Part shown: in pieces, positions 32,985 through 41,635 of the stretch
Numbering within the stretch: the first letter of the stretch is position 1
Layout: the number at the start of each line of letters is the position of its first letter
Assembly: GCA_020723325.1 (NCBI GenBank)
Contig: DYJD01000009.1
Coordinates: 124,001 to 188,000, forward strand
Source: Desulfosudis oleivorans
GTDB lineage: Bacteria > Desulfobacterota > Desulfobacteria > Desulfobacterales > SURF-7
Length of the DNA stretch: 64,000 nucleotides
Direction: 5' to 3'
The notes under the pieces: model-generated
Database searches by the model: none
What the model was told of the DNA's origin: nothing
The model's input: the letters and a program-made list of their open reading frames with translations, nothing else
Program-made: the position numbers and the translations under genes

Positions 32985-33171
32985 ATGAAACCAGAATCAA
33001 TTTTTATTTCGCCATTCGAGCATGTTGTTGAAAGATTAAGAAAATATAAAAACAGAAGTGAGTTTGTTTGTGATATACCGAAACCTTAATTCATTTTTAT
33101 ATTGGCCTAATCCTGTTGAAGATCTTAAAGAGGTCAAGAGGATTTTGAAGCCCAAAGGAATTAAACGGTGA
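32985..33171 (+). pseudogene. Remnant of a class I SAM-dependent methyltransferase
   Basis: A 34-codon frame at 32985-33089 (M-K-P-E-S-I-F-I-S-P-F-E) is followed in another frame by L-Y-W-P-N-P-V-E-D-L-K-E-V-K-R-I-L-K-P-K-G, ending at TGA 33169-33171. The second stretch is the typical motif of a Rossmann-type methyltransferase near strand 5. The middle of the gene is missing, so this is an internal deletion or frameshift remnant, and the last piece of cassette content before the chromosomal rsgA. Confidence 0.6.
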
Positions 33172-33180
33172 TACAAAGAT

Positions 33181-34236
33181 ATGAAAATAAAAGATCTGGG
33201 TTTTGACCAATGGTTTGAAAATTATTCCACTGAATTCCTCCAGGAGGGTTGCGGCTTTGCCCGCATATCCGCAGTTAACCGCGGTTCCTATCTTATCATG
33301 AACGAATCTGGAGAAATTCCGGCTGAGTTGACAGGGAAGCTTTTATATCAGATTGAAAGTTCCATGGATCTGCCATGCGTTGGTGATTGGGTAACAGCAT
33401 ATAATTACAATGATGACACGGCAGCCATTATCCACAGGGTGTTTCCGCGAAAGACCTTCCTGCGGCGTAAGTCCGCGGGTGAAAACGTCGACTACCAGAT
33501 GATTGCAGCCAACATAGATACCGCATTTATTGTTCAGTCATGCCATTTTGACTTTAATCCTAATCGCTTGGATCGGTACTTGATAATGGCGGCAGATGGC
33601 CATGTTGAACCGATTGTCCTTCTCACAAAAACAGATCTGATTCCACAGGACGAATTGGATCAGAAGCTTTCAATCATCAGCTCTGTTTCAAAAGTGAGCG
33701 TGCTCGCGCTGAGCAGCATCACCGGAATCGGCTTCGATGAGTTTGAACAGATGCTCTCCCCTGGCAGGACTTACTGTCTTCTTGGTTCATCGGGTGTTGG
33801 GAAGACGACGCTCATCAACCGCCTCATTGGCCGGGAAACCTTTCACACCAAAGCCGTCAGCGGCACGGGAGAAGGCACCCATACGACTTCCCGCCGTCAG
33901 CTCATTGTGCTTAGCCAGGGTGCAATGTTGATCGATACGCCTGGTATGCGCGAGGTGGGCATTGTCGGTGCAGGCGATGGGATCAATGTCGAGTTCGAAG
34001 AATTTGCCGCTCTTTCCTTACATTGTCGATATGCGAATTGCAGCCATAAACACGAACCCGGCTGCGCCGTCCAGGCCGCAATCAAAAGTGGCGATTTGAG
34101 CGAAGATCGCTATTCAAACTATCTCAAAATTAAAAAGGAATCCGAGTTCTACGAGATGTCATATCTGGACAAACGGAAGAAGGACAAGGCTTTTGGGAAA
34201 TTTATAAAAACAGTAAAAAAGCAGATGAAGGACTGA
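33181..34236 (+). CDS. rsgA: Small-subunit-dependent GTPase RsgA
   Basis: The 351-residue protein shows all RsgA (YjeQ) parts: an N-terminal OB domain (C-G-F-A-R-I-S-A-V-N-R-G), the circularly permuted GTPase with T-K-T-D-L then the P-loop G-S-S-G-V-G-K-T-T (about 200-208) and D-T-P-G-M-R-E. A C-terminal zinc finger C-R-Y-A-N-C-S-H-K-H-E-P-G-C completes it. RsgA releases assembly factors from the 30S subunit. Start ATG 33181 directly follows the methyltransferase remnant; whether this copy is cassette-borne or chromosomal is unclear. Confidence 0.95.
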   Translation: MKIKDLGFDQWFENYSTEFLQEGCGFARISAVNRGSYLIMNESGEIPAELTGKLLYQIESSMDLPCVGDWVTAYNYNDDTAAIIHRVFPRKTFLRRKSAGENVDYQMIAANIDTAFIVQSCHFDFNPNRLDRYLIMAADGHVEPIVLLTKTDLIPQDELDQKLSIISSVSKVSVLALSSITGIGFDEFEQMLSPGRTYCLLGSSGVGKTTLINRLIGRETFHTKAVSGTGEGTHTTSRRQLIVLSQGAMLIDTPGMREVGIVGAGDGINVEFEEFAALSLHCRYANCSHKHEPGCAVQAAIKSGDLSEDRYSNYLKIKKESEFYEMSYLDKRKKDKAFGKFIKTVKKQMKD

Positions 34237-34275
34237 TATCAGAAGACCACCGAATCGAAAAAGGGCAGGCTCATT

Positions 34276-35973
34276 ATGAAGCACAAGGAGGTGCGTAATT
34301 TTGAAATAGATGGTTCAGGTGAAAAAATTGACCCATGGGCACGCGAGGTAACCAGCTCTGCTGGAAAAAGCGTGGTGGTGGATGAGGAGGAATATCAGTG
34401 GCAGTGTAATGACTTTGTCATGCCGCCATGGAATGAGTTGGTCATTTATCAAGTGCATCCATGCACTTTTCCAGACCAGATCCGCCGGCCCATAGACCAG
34501 TTGTACGATGTCGCCGAGGATCTATGGTACCTTAAGGAGCTTGGCGTCAATGCTATCCAGCTCCTGCCGACCTCAGAGTTTGCCGGAAATATATCATGGG
34601 GATATAATCCTTCGAATATTTTTGCCGTTGAATCTTCGTATGGCGGCCCGAGCGCGCTGAAATATCTGATAGACCAGGCACACTCCAATGGTATCGCGGT
34701 GCTTTTGGATGTTGTTTACAACCACCTTCAAGCCGATGCAAGCATTGGTCTGTGGCAGTTCACCAGATGGAATGAAAATTCACTCGGCGGTGTTTTCTTT
34801 TACAACGATTGGCGTGCGACAACGGAAGGTTTTGGCGATAACCGTCCTGATTTCGGGCGTCCGGAAGTCAGAGACTTCCTGCGTGAAAATGCGCTGATGT
34901 GGCTCAATGAGTATCGCGTCGATGGGCTGCGCTTTGACTCTGTCGGCAATATCCGCAATGTCCATGACCGAGATGATGATCCAGGCAGTGACTTGGCGGA
35001 CGGTTGGTTACTGCTGCGATCAATTAACAACTCCGTCAATGCCTCCCAGCCATGGAAGATCATGATTGCCGAGGATTTAAAGAGCAATGCCGGAATTACC
35101 CAGGGCACAGACGGTGACTGGCAAGGCGGAGCCGGGTTTGATTCGCAATGGGAAGAAAAGTTCTATGGTGCTGTCTGCGGTGCTTTGACGCGCTTTCAGG
35201 ACATGGACCGTTCAATCGTACAAGTGGCATCGGCACTAAAGGCTAATTTTAACGGCGATGCTTTCCAGCGTGTTATTTACCTGGAAAACCATGACAAGGT
35301 GGCAGATAAAGAAGCTCGGCCCGGCCGCCTGCCAGACCAGATTGAACCTGGAAATGTCGACGATGGTTGGTATGCCAAAAAGCTTAGTACCCTTGGAGCA
35401 GTACTGCTATTCACAGCTCCGGCAATACCGATGATGCACCAGGGACAGGAATTACTAGAATGGCGCAGGTTCGGCGATAACCCGGAAAGAAATGGGGTCG
35501 ACTGGAACCGATTCTGTTCAAAACCGGATTGTGCGACCTGTCACGCTAATTATTCATGTGAGCCCAACGGAAAATTTTTCGGCATTTTTCGCCTCTATCG
35601 AGATGTGATCAAGCTACGTCGAAATTGGTTCAATTGCACTCGCGGCCTGAGAGGAAGGCACATCCATGTGTTTCATGTGCATGAGAAAAACAAAGTATTG
35701 GCTTTCCATCGTTGGGAAAATGGCGGGCCGCGGGACGATGTGATCGTGGTCGCCAACTTTGCTGATCGAACGTACAGCAACTATATCATCGGATTGCCGC
35801 GCGAAGGGCATTGGCGCGTACGCTTCAACAGCAACTGGACTGGTTATGATTCGGCTGCCCATGATATCGCGACATTTGATTTGGATGCAATCAGCGGTGA
35901 TTGGGATGGGCTTAATTTCCAAGGCAATCTGAATATTGGCCCATATGCTGCGATAATTCTCTCGCAGGATTGA
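34276..35973 (+). CDS. GH13 alpha-amylase-family enzyme lacking the usual N-terminal CBM48 domain
   Basis: The 565-residue protein has GH13 signatures: D-V-V-Y-N-H (region I, about 150), G-L-R-F-D-S-V (nucleophile Asp, about 220), A-E-D-L (acid Glu, about 263) and L-E-N-H-D-K (about 336). It is closest to branching-enzyme or trehalohydrolase-type members. Those start with a CBM48 domain of about 100 residues; here the frame begins at the linker, so either the N-terminus is lost or it is natural. ATG 34276 or GTG 34291 (just after AAGGAG) can start. It lies 39 bp after rsgA in the same direction. Confidence 0.85.
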   Translation: MKHKEVRNFEIDGSGEKIDPWAREVTSSAGKSVVVDEEEYQWQCNDFVMPPWNELVIYQVHPCTFPDQIRRPIDQLYDVAEDLWYLKELGVNAIQLLPTSEFAGNISWGYNPSNIFAVESSYGGPSALKYLIDQAHSNGIAVLLDVVYNHLQADASIGLWQFTRWNENSLGGVFFYNDWRATTEGFGDNRPDFGRPEVRDFLRENALMWLNEYRVDGLRFDSVGNIRNVHDRDDDPGSDLADGWLLLRSINNSVNASQPWKIMIAEDLKSNAGITQGTDGDWQGGAGFDSQWEEKFYGAVCGALTRFQDMDRSIVQVASALKANFNGDAFQRVIYLENHDKVADKEARPGRLPDQIEPGNVDDGWYAKKLSTLGAVLLFTAPAIPMMHQGQELLEWRRFGDNPERNGVDWNRFCSKPDCATCHANYSCEPNGKFFGIFRLYRDVIKLRRNWFNCTRGLRGRHIHVFHVHEKNKVLAFHRWENGGPRDDVIVVANFADRTYSNYIIGLPREGHWRVRFNSNWTGYDSAAHDIATFDLDAISGDWDGLNFQGNLNIGPYAAIILSQD

Positions 35974-36104
35974 CCCGATTGCCGGACCTGTCCGGCCAGA
36001 ACTTGAGTTGCGATTTGACGCTATGTGCCCGTGAAAAGAGCACGGAAAGTTCCGGTTCAGCGGTTCATCGTAAGGCTTTTTTTCAGCTTTGGATAGCTTA
36101 TTTT

Positions 36105-36167
36105 CGGCCTTATCGCGGCTGGAAGCCGCTCCCACAATGGAGGATGGCCGAAACGATGATCAAGGCC
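36105..36167. repeat. REP-like interspersed repeat, copy C (inverted)
   Basis: The element is the inverse of copy A: GGCTGGAAGCCGCTCCCACA core with GGCCTTATCG at the left and CGATGATCAAGGCC at the right. It abuts the stop codon of the minus-strand gene that ends at 36168. The rest of the gap between 35974 and 36104 holds nothing recognisable. Confidence 0.8.
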
Positions 36168-37421
36168 TTATTTTCCTATGATGCGGATTCCGCCAAGTTT
36201 CTTCAGTGATTTCGGTGTAAATGAGAGAAAAGACGCCATGGTGAGCGCTGATGAGCCGAGCCTTCCTGAAGCATGGTACGCCTTTAACAAAAAGCCGGAA
36301 GGGTCCATTGTATTCATTGTAAGTTGAAATACCGCTTCTTTGAGCAGGTTCAGGGCAACGCCGGCAAATACCGTTTTGTTATAGATAAGAAATGCATCCA
36401 AATCGCCGAAGGATACCAGCATGGGTTTGGAGGATGGCTGGAAAGCCGTTAACGATTTTCCGGAATGATGCCGGCTAATATTTTCCGCGGCCGTTTTCCC
36501 CATATCCAGTGCATGATAGGCCTGCTTACTCACAGGCTCCGGCGTGCCGGCCGCATCACCGGCCACGAAAATATTCGGATATGTGACATGCTGTAGTCCC
36601 GCATTTACAGGCGTCCATTGCTCCATGGACGCTGACAAGCCCGATTCAAATAAAAGCGCCGGGGGTATGTTGCCACCTGTCCAAATAGTGATCTGTGAAG
36701 GGATTCTGGTGTTATTCGATAACACCACCGAATGTTTCCAAACGCGGGTTACATGGATGCCGTTATGAAATACAACCGGATAGGGGCTGCACAAGCGACG
36801 AAGTTCTTTGTCCATATCCCCTGGCGCATCATTCATCATTCTCCCTCGTTTTTCGATCATGTGAACCTGAATGGCTTTTTTATCTTTGTATTTTCGGAGT
36901 ATTTCCCCCAGCGCCTCCACACCTTCAAACCCGCCACCCACAATAATGATTGAAACAGACTTGTTTTTTCCGCTAAACTGCTTGAGTCGATCTCCAATGG
37001 CTTGACAATGGCTGACGGTTTTAAACGGCATGGCATGCGTGCCGGCGCCTTTGACCCTATGCATATTCGTCTGACCGCCGATGGCGAGAAGGCAGTAATC
37101 ATAAGACAGGCGTTTGCCGGAATTTGTGACTATCGTATTTTTTTCAGGCATGATCGTTGTCACGGCTTCAGGGATAAAGGCATGGCCTGCGTGCTTGATG
37201 ATGGCCTTTTTGGGAAGCCGCAACAAGTCAGGGGTCTTAAGACCGGATACGAGTTCGTGAATGTTGGGTGAAAATTCGAACCATGGCCGAGGATCGACAA
37301 CCGTTACACGAAACTTTTGGGGCAAAGACAGGGCTGCTTTTAAACCGGCGAAATTGGCGCCCACGATAACAATTGACGGAAGTGAACCATGAGAACGATT
37401 TTTATGTATTTTTTTAACCAT
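36168..37421 (-). CDS. NDH-2-like NAD(P)/FAD-dependent oxidoreductase
   Basis: The product of about 417 residues has two Rossmann sites: I-V-I-V-G-A-N-F-A-G-L-K (FAD, about 18-29) and I-I-V-G-G-G-F-E-G-V-E (NAD, about 155-165). The FAD motif I-F-V-A-G-D-A-A-G-T-P-E near 290 is typical of type II NADH dehydrogenases, as is the hydrophobic C-terminal helix region that anchors them to the membrane. It would pass electrons from NADH to a quinone. An in-frame TTG at 37427, 11 bases after GGAG, is an alternative start. Confidence 0.88.
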   Translation of the reverse strand: MVKKIHKNRSHGSLPSIVIVGANFAGLKAALSLPQKFRVTVVDPRPWFEFSPNIHELVSGLKTPDLLRLPKKAIIKHAGHAFIPEAVTTIMPEKNTIVTNSGKRLSYDYCLLAIGGQTNMHRVKGAGTHAMPFKTVSHCQAIGDRLKQFSGKNKSVSIIIVGGGFEGVEALGEILRKYKDKKAIQVHMIEKRGRMMNDAPGDMDKELRRLCSPYPVVFHNGIHVTRVWKHSVVLSNNTRIPSQITIWTGGNIPPALLFESGLSASMEQWTPVNAGLQHVTYPNIFVAGDAAGTPEPVSKQAYHALDMGKTAAENISRHHSGKSLTAFQPSSKPMLVSFGDLDAFLIYNKTVFAGVALNLLKEAVFQLTMNTMDPSGFLLKAYHASGRLGSSALTMASFLSFTPKSLKKLGGIRIIGK

Positions 37422-37525
37422 ATTCAAGATGATCTATTCTCCTTTTCCTCCAATAAGGCTATTAAGAAATTTTATATTCGATCTCTGGAGGTAAAGTCGA
37501 ATAGTTTTTCCTTATTGAACAACAA

Positions 37526-37933
37526 ATGAAAATAGTCACCGCCGCCATTATTATAAGGGATGAAAAAGTTTTGATCGCCCGCCGCAAGGCCAATGAGAAA
37601 CTCGAAGGCTTTTGGGAATTTCCTGGTGGCAAGATAGAAAACGATGAAAATCCACAAGAGTGTTTAGAAAGGGAGTTGATAGAAGAATTGGGCGTGAGAT
37701 CCAAAGCCGGTGAGATCATTGCCGAAAGCGAATACCGATACGATCATGCCGCGATTAAACTTTTGGCGATTCTTACAACTCTTATTGACACTGATTTCAC
37801 CTTGCATGTCCACGATAAGGCGGAATGGGTACGGCTTCATTCTTTACTCGATTACAAATTGGCTCCCGCCGACATCCCGATTGCAAAGGTTATCATGGAA
37901 AAATATAGTAATGCCCATCAACAGGATGACTAG
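37526..37933 (+). CDS. MutT-like Nudix hydrolase
   Basis: The 135-residue protein carries a complete Nudix box, G-G-K-I-E-N-D-E-N-P-Q-E-C, then R-E-L-I-E-E-L-G-V (about residues 37-59), matching G-x5-E-x7-R-E-U-x-E-E-x-G-U. Length and N-terminus (V-T-A-A-I-I-I-R-D) resemble MutT/8-oxo-dGTP diphosphatase, which cleans the nucleotide pool; substrate is inferred. Its last 4 bp overlap the end of the convergent gene. Confidence 0.92.
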   Translation: MKIVTAAIIIRDEKVLIARRKANEKLEGFWEFPGGKIENDENPQECLERELIEELGVRSKAGEIIAESEYRYDHAAIKLLAILTTLIDTDFTLHVHDKAEWVRLHSLLDYKLAPADIPIAKVIMEKYSNAHQQDD

Positions 37934-39252
37934 TCGCCAATATTGGAGAATTTCTTTTCCAGCATGATTTTCAAGATAGTGCGATCGGTTTCCAGCATGC
38001 CCAGGGTGGCCAGCACCCCCACGTTTTTCATGGTTTGCTCAGGGGTGAAACCGATGATGCCGTCGGTGGGCAGGACGGCGACGCCTTGCAGGGCGAACAG
38101 GGCGGCCTGAACCGCGGCACCTGCGGCTGTGGATAGTTTGAAGGCGCAGCCGGCCTTGGCCCCGTCGCAGATCACGCCGGCCAGATCCTCGATGATATTT
38201 TTGATGGCGTCGGCGATGTGGTGGATGGACCCGCCCAAAAGACAGGTCACGCCCGCGGCGGCGCCCGCGCCCGCGGCAATGGAGCAGCCGCATAAGGCCC
38301 CCAGGCGGCCGGTGTGGGCCTTGATATAGGCGGTGATGATGTGGCTGAAGCCGATGGCTTTCAGCACTTCAGCTTCGGTGGTATCCACAAAATCACTCAC
38401 GGCCTTGATGGGCAAGGTGGCGGTCAGTCCATGATTGCCGCTGCCGGCCGAGGTCATGGCCGGCAGTTTGACACCGGCCATGCGGGCATCGGCCGCCGCT
38501 GAAGTATAAATTTTGGCGGCCAGAACCATGTCGTTGCGGATCAATTTCTGGATGGCCATGCGTTTCAGGGCCATGCCCACCCCGTAGCCGGGACCATGTT
38601 TGATGCCGTATTCCGCCAGTTGCAGATTCAGGTCCAGGCCTTTTTTAAGAAAGACCAAGTCCTCGGCATCGAACTCATCCGCCATCTCAAACAACCGCAC
38701 CAATGAAAGGTCCTTGAGCCAGTCTTCCAGCAAGGCCAGATCACTTTTCTGTCTGTGCCTGGGTATGCTGACCAACGGCGAGTCCGTTGCTTTTTTTCCG
38801 TTGAGGGACAAAGCCGTAATGTTGTCGTGAAGCTCGCGGATGACCGATTCGGCTGTATCGCCGCCGCTGCGGATGATGGTTTTGATGTAGAGCCCCTGCT
38901 GATCCTGGAGCAAGTTGACCTTCACCTTGCCGGCAGAAAGCAAGGCCGCGGCTTTGCGCACATCCTCTTTATCAATGGTGTCCAGAACTTCCAGCTTGCG
39001 ATGGGGATCGCCGCCCAGGGCGCCCAAGGCCGCGGCGGTGTCAAGACCTTTCAGTCCTCCAGTGCCCGGGATGGATACGGCCAGGCCGTTTTTGTAGATG
39101 TTAGGATCCACCCAGATCTCGATGGAACTGATTTTCTGTTTTTTCAGCAAAGAGGCGGCCGCGGCAGCGCATAGGGCAATGGCCCCCGGCTCGGTGCAAC
39201 CCAGGGCCGGCGCTACTTGGATTTTCAGGATGTCTTTTGCGGTGAACAGCAT
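37930..39252 (-). CDS. UPF0597/L-cysteine desulfidase-like protein
   Basis: The 440-residue protein starts at ATG 39252 (8 bases after AAAGGATG; ATG 39261 is an alternative). It belongs to the UPF0597 family of L-serine dehydratase alpha-like proteins, seen in A-L-G-C-T-E-P-G-A near residue 18 and the glycine-rich G-C-S-I-A-A-G-A-G-A-A near 312. Cysteine residues there could hold the [4Fe-4S] cluster used by cysteine desulfidase to release sulfide. It lies downstream of MOSC, cysK and a protease gene, in one block about cysteine and sulfur. It ends 4 bp into the convergent Nudix gene. Confidence 0.88.
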   Translation of the reverse strand: MLFTAKDILKIQVAPALGCTEPGAIALCAAAAASLLKKQKISSIEIWVDPNIYKNGLAVSIPGTGGLKGLDTAAALGALGGDPHRKLEVLDTIDKEDVRKAAALLSAGKVKVNLLQDQQGLYIKTIIRSGGDTAESVIRELHDNITALSLNGKKATDSPLVSIPRHRQKSDLALLEDWLKDLSLVRLFEMADEFDAEDLVFLKKGLDLNLQLAEYGIKHGPGYGVGMALKRMAIQKLIRNDMVLAAKIYTSAAADARMAGVKLPAMTSAGSGNHGLTATLPIKAVSDFVDTTEAEVLKAIGFSHIITAYIKAHTGRLGALCGCSIAAGAGAAAGVTCLLGGSIHHIADAIKNIIEDLAGVICDGAKAGCAFKLSTAAGAAVQAALFALQGVAVLPTDGIIGFTPEQTMKNVGVLATLGMLETDRTILKIMLEKKFSNIGD

Positions 39253-39295
39253 TGGTGTCATCCTTTCCCGAATAAAAAGCGGAATGGCCCAAGCC

Positions 39296-39925
39296 TCAGT
39301 GGCCGGCGAAAAACCACCAGAAAAATTTATAAGCCGGGATGAAAATGGGCTTTAAAATCATGGAGAGAATGGGAATGTTCAAAGCCCATTCAGCCAGCAT
39401 CATGCCCATGAAAATCATTGGAACCACTTTCATGCTGCGGACATAGCGCTGTAGCGGTTCACCACTGAGAACCGCCATGACGATGCGGGAGCCGTCCAGG
39501 GGATAAATCGGCAGCAGGTTGAAAACCGCCAGGCCGATGTTGATGCTGAAAAGAATGCTGAGAAAAGTCGCCAATCCCGTGTCAAGGGTGCTGATGCCCA
39601 AACGAAAACACAGGCCGGTCACGGCAGCCAAGGCTATGTTGGCCAAAGGACCGGCCGCGGCCACAATGCCCATATCCCGTTTGGGATTGTATAGATTGCG
39701 TGAATCCACCGGAACCGGCTTGGCCCAGCCGAATGGCCCGAACAGCAGCATGGCGGCTCCCAGCAAATCCAAATGGGCCAGGGGGTTCAAAGTGATTCGG
39801 CCTTCTCTTTCCGCAGTATCGTCCCCCAACTGCCTGGCCGCATAAGCATGGGCCAGTTCGTGGATGGTGAGGGACAACAGGATCGCCGGGATGCGCAATA
39901 GCATGAACAAAACATCTGAACCCAT
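39296..39925 (-). CDS. Site-2-protease (M50) family membrane protein
   Basis: The 209-residue polytopic protein has H-E-L-A-H-A at about residues 22-27, the zinc site, and N-L-L-P-I-Y-P-L-D-G-S-R near 134, the third ligand motif of small M50 proteases. The surrounding hydrophobic segments place the active site in the membrane. Small M50 proteins of this type have unknown substrates. The ATG shares a base with the upstream cysK stop (TGATG), implying translational coupling. Confidence 0.9.
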   Translation of the reverse strand: MGSDVLFMLLRIPAILLSLTIHELAHAYAARQLGDDTAEREGRITLNPLAHLDLLGAAMLLFGPFGWAKPVPVDSRNLYNPKRDMGIVAAAGPLANIALAAVTGLCFRLGISTLDTGLATFLSILFSINIGLAVFNLLPIYPLDGSRIVMAVLSGEPLQRYVRSMKVVPMIFMGMMLAEWALNIPILSMILKPIFIPAYKFFWWFFAGH

Positions 39926-40860
39926 CAGGTCGGGCTTTCTTTTAAAAAAAGGTCTGTGCTGATATAGCGCTCGCCGGTGCTCGGCAGAATGACCACGATC
40001 TGTCTACCCTGGTTCTCTTCCTCCCGGGCCACCTGCAAGGCCGCCCAAACAGCGGCACCGGAGGAAATCCCGCACAAGAGTCCTTCCATGGCGGCCAGCT
40101 TGCGGGCGGTATCAAAGGCATTGTCATTGCTCACGGTAATGATTCGATCAATGACGGCGGTATTGAGCACGGCCGGCACAAAGCCGGCGCCGATGCCCTG
40201 GATCTTGTGGGGTCCGGGGCTCCCGCCCGACAGTACCGGGGAAGCTTCCGGCTCCACGGCCACGGCCTTGAAGCCGGGCTTGCGGGCTTTCAACACTTCG
40301 GATACCCCGGTGATGGTTCCGCCCGTACCGACCCCGGACACAAAAATATCCACTTTACCGGCGCTGTCCTGCCAGATCTCCTCGGCAGTGGTTTGACGAT
40401 GGATGGCCGGATTGGCCGGATTGGAAAACTGATCCGGCATAAAGGCATTCTGGGTTTCCGCCAAAATTTCCTTGGCTTTGGCAATGGCCCCTTTCATGCC
40501 GTCCTTGCCGGGGGTCAGAATCAACTTGGCGCCCAGGTGGGCCAGCAGTTTTCTGCGTTCCTGGCTCATGGTCTCCGGCATGGTGAGAATCAGGGGGTAT
40601 TGCTTCACGGCGCAGACAAAGGCCAGGGCCAGTCCGGTATTGCCGCTGGTGGGTTCCACGATGGTGGTGCCCGGCCTGATCCGGCCGTCGGCTTCGGCCG
40701 CCTCGATCATGGCTTTGCCGATGCGGTCTTTAACGCTGCCCAAAGGATTCTGGAATTCCAGCTTGGCATAGATTTCCGCCTTGGCCCCTTGGGCAATGCG
40801 ATTCAGCCGCACCAAGGGAGTACTTCCGATGATCTGGGTAACATTGGCATGTTGTTTCAT
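39925..40860 (-). CDS. cysK: Cysteine synthase A
   Basis: The start ATG 40860 is placed by a GGAGG site 7 bases ahead. The 311-residue protein has P-L-V-R-L-N near the N-terminus, the PLP lysine in G-S-V-K-D-R (about 40-45), T-S-G-N-T-G near 71, and V-S-G-V-G-T-G-G-T near 175, all as in O-acetylserine sulfhydrylase. It makes cysteine from O-acetylserine and sulfide. It is 18 bp downstream of a MOSC gene and coupled with an M50 protease. Confidence 0.94.
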   Translation of the reverse strand: MKQHANVTQIIGSTPLVRLNRIAQGAKAEIYAKLEFQNPLGSVKDRIGKAMIEAAEADGRIRPGTTIVEPTSGNTGLALAFVCAVKQYPLILTMPETMSQERRKLLAHLGAKLILTPGKDGMKGAIAKAKEILAETQNAFMPDQFSNPANPAIHRQTTAEEIWQDSAGKVDIFVSGVGTGGTITGVSEVLKARKPGFKAVAVEPEASPVLSGGSPGPHKIQGIGAGFVPAVLNTAVIDRIITVSNDNAFDTARKLAAMEGLLCGISSGAAVWAALQVAREEENQGRQIVVILPSTGERYISTDLFLKESPT

Positions 40861-40878
40861 GGAGCAATCCTCCAAACT

Positions 40879-41346
40879 TTAGTCACTTTCTTTATTTATT
40901 ATCTGTATCGAGTCCCCCACCCGGATCAACCCGCCTGCCAGCACCCGGCCGAACACCCCTTCCCGGGGCATGATGCAATCGCCGGCCTGGTAGTAGATGG
41001 CACACTTATTGTGGCATTCCTTGCCGATCTGGGTGATCTCCACCCGGGCCGTTTCTCCCAGGCGCAATTGGGTGCCCACGGGCAGGGCTTTCCAATCCAC
41101 CCCGGTGGTGGCGATGTTTTCGGCAAAATCGCCGAAGCCCACGTCCAAGCCCTTTTCACGGGCGGCTGCAATGTTTTCGTAAGACAAAAAACTCACCTGA
41201 CGATGCCAGGTGCCGGCATGGGCATCTCCTTTAAGACCATGCTCGACGATCAGCTCGGCCTCGGGCACGGTCTGCTTGCGGGTGCCTTTTTTCTTGCTCA
41301 CGGCAATCGCTACGATTTCAATGTTTTTTTGTTCCAAAATTCCCAT
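40879..41346 (-). CDS. MOSC-domain protein
   Basis: The 155-residue product is a single MOSC domain: G-D-A-H-A-G-T-W-H-R-Q-V-S-F-L near residue 41, G-D-F-A-E-N-I-A near 71, and the conserved cysteine in I-G-K-E-C-H-N-K-C near 105. MOSC proteins bind sulfur or molybdenum cofactor related ligands; small standalone versions are often linked to cofactor sulfuration. Neighbouring cysteine genes fit such a role, but the substrate is not shown. It heads the block MOSC-cysK-M50-desulfidase. Confidence 0.9.
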   Translation of the reverse strand: MGILEQKNIEIVAIAVSKKKGTRKQTVPEAELIVEHGLKGDAHAGTWHRQVSFLSYENIAAAREKGLDVGFGDFAENIATTGVDWKALPVGTQLRLGETARVEITQIGKECHNKCAIYYQAGDCIMPREGVFGRVLAGGLIRVGDSIQIINKESD

Positions 41347-41559
41347 CCTGAAAATTCTTTATCTATCCCGCCACTCGTATCCCGTATCCCGCATTCTCCC
41401 AAAACCTCCAGCCCGGAAGGCCTTAATCTACCTTATTTGCATTCTGCTTGCAACAGATTCCATTGAATTTCGTCCAGTGTCCTGATACAGTAATCCAAGC
41501 AACTTTGCCTTAATTCCCAATCGTTTTGCACTGGCTGGGCAAAGCGGGCATTGGTTGCT

Positions 41560-41635
41560 GTTACGGTCAGATCGCAACTTGGAGCCGCTCCCACAAAGGG
41601 GGCTGACTGAAAAGCTAATCATGGCCATGAAAAAA
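41560..41635. repeat. Diverged REP-like repeat, copy D
   Basis: GGAGCCGCTCCCACAAAGGG, with the flanks CAGATCGCAACTT and GAAAAGCTAATCATGGCC, parallels copy C with several changes. It runs into the start region of the next gene. Confidence 0.6.

Larger units (their letters stand above)
21128..33171 (+). mobile_element. Integron-type gene cassette array without integrase (CALIN-like)
   Basis: About a dozen genes, all on the plus strand, are separated by spacers with attC architecture: a 7-base start ending AAC, imperfectly paired arms, and an end of the form GTTRRRY. The genes differ in base composition from each other and from the GC-rich flanks, carry few conserved families and have no common pathway. 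An intI gene was not found in the window. The last recognisable cassette content is a methyltransferase remnant ending at 33171. Two leader-like repeats suggest two fused or duplicated array starts. Confidence 0.75.

Noticed and set aside
40207-41466. 419-codon plus-strand frame opposite cysK and the MOSC gene
   Set aside because: Spans two strongly supported genes on the other strand and has no recognisable fold.
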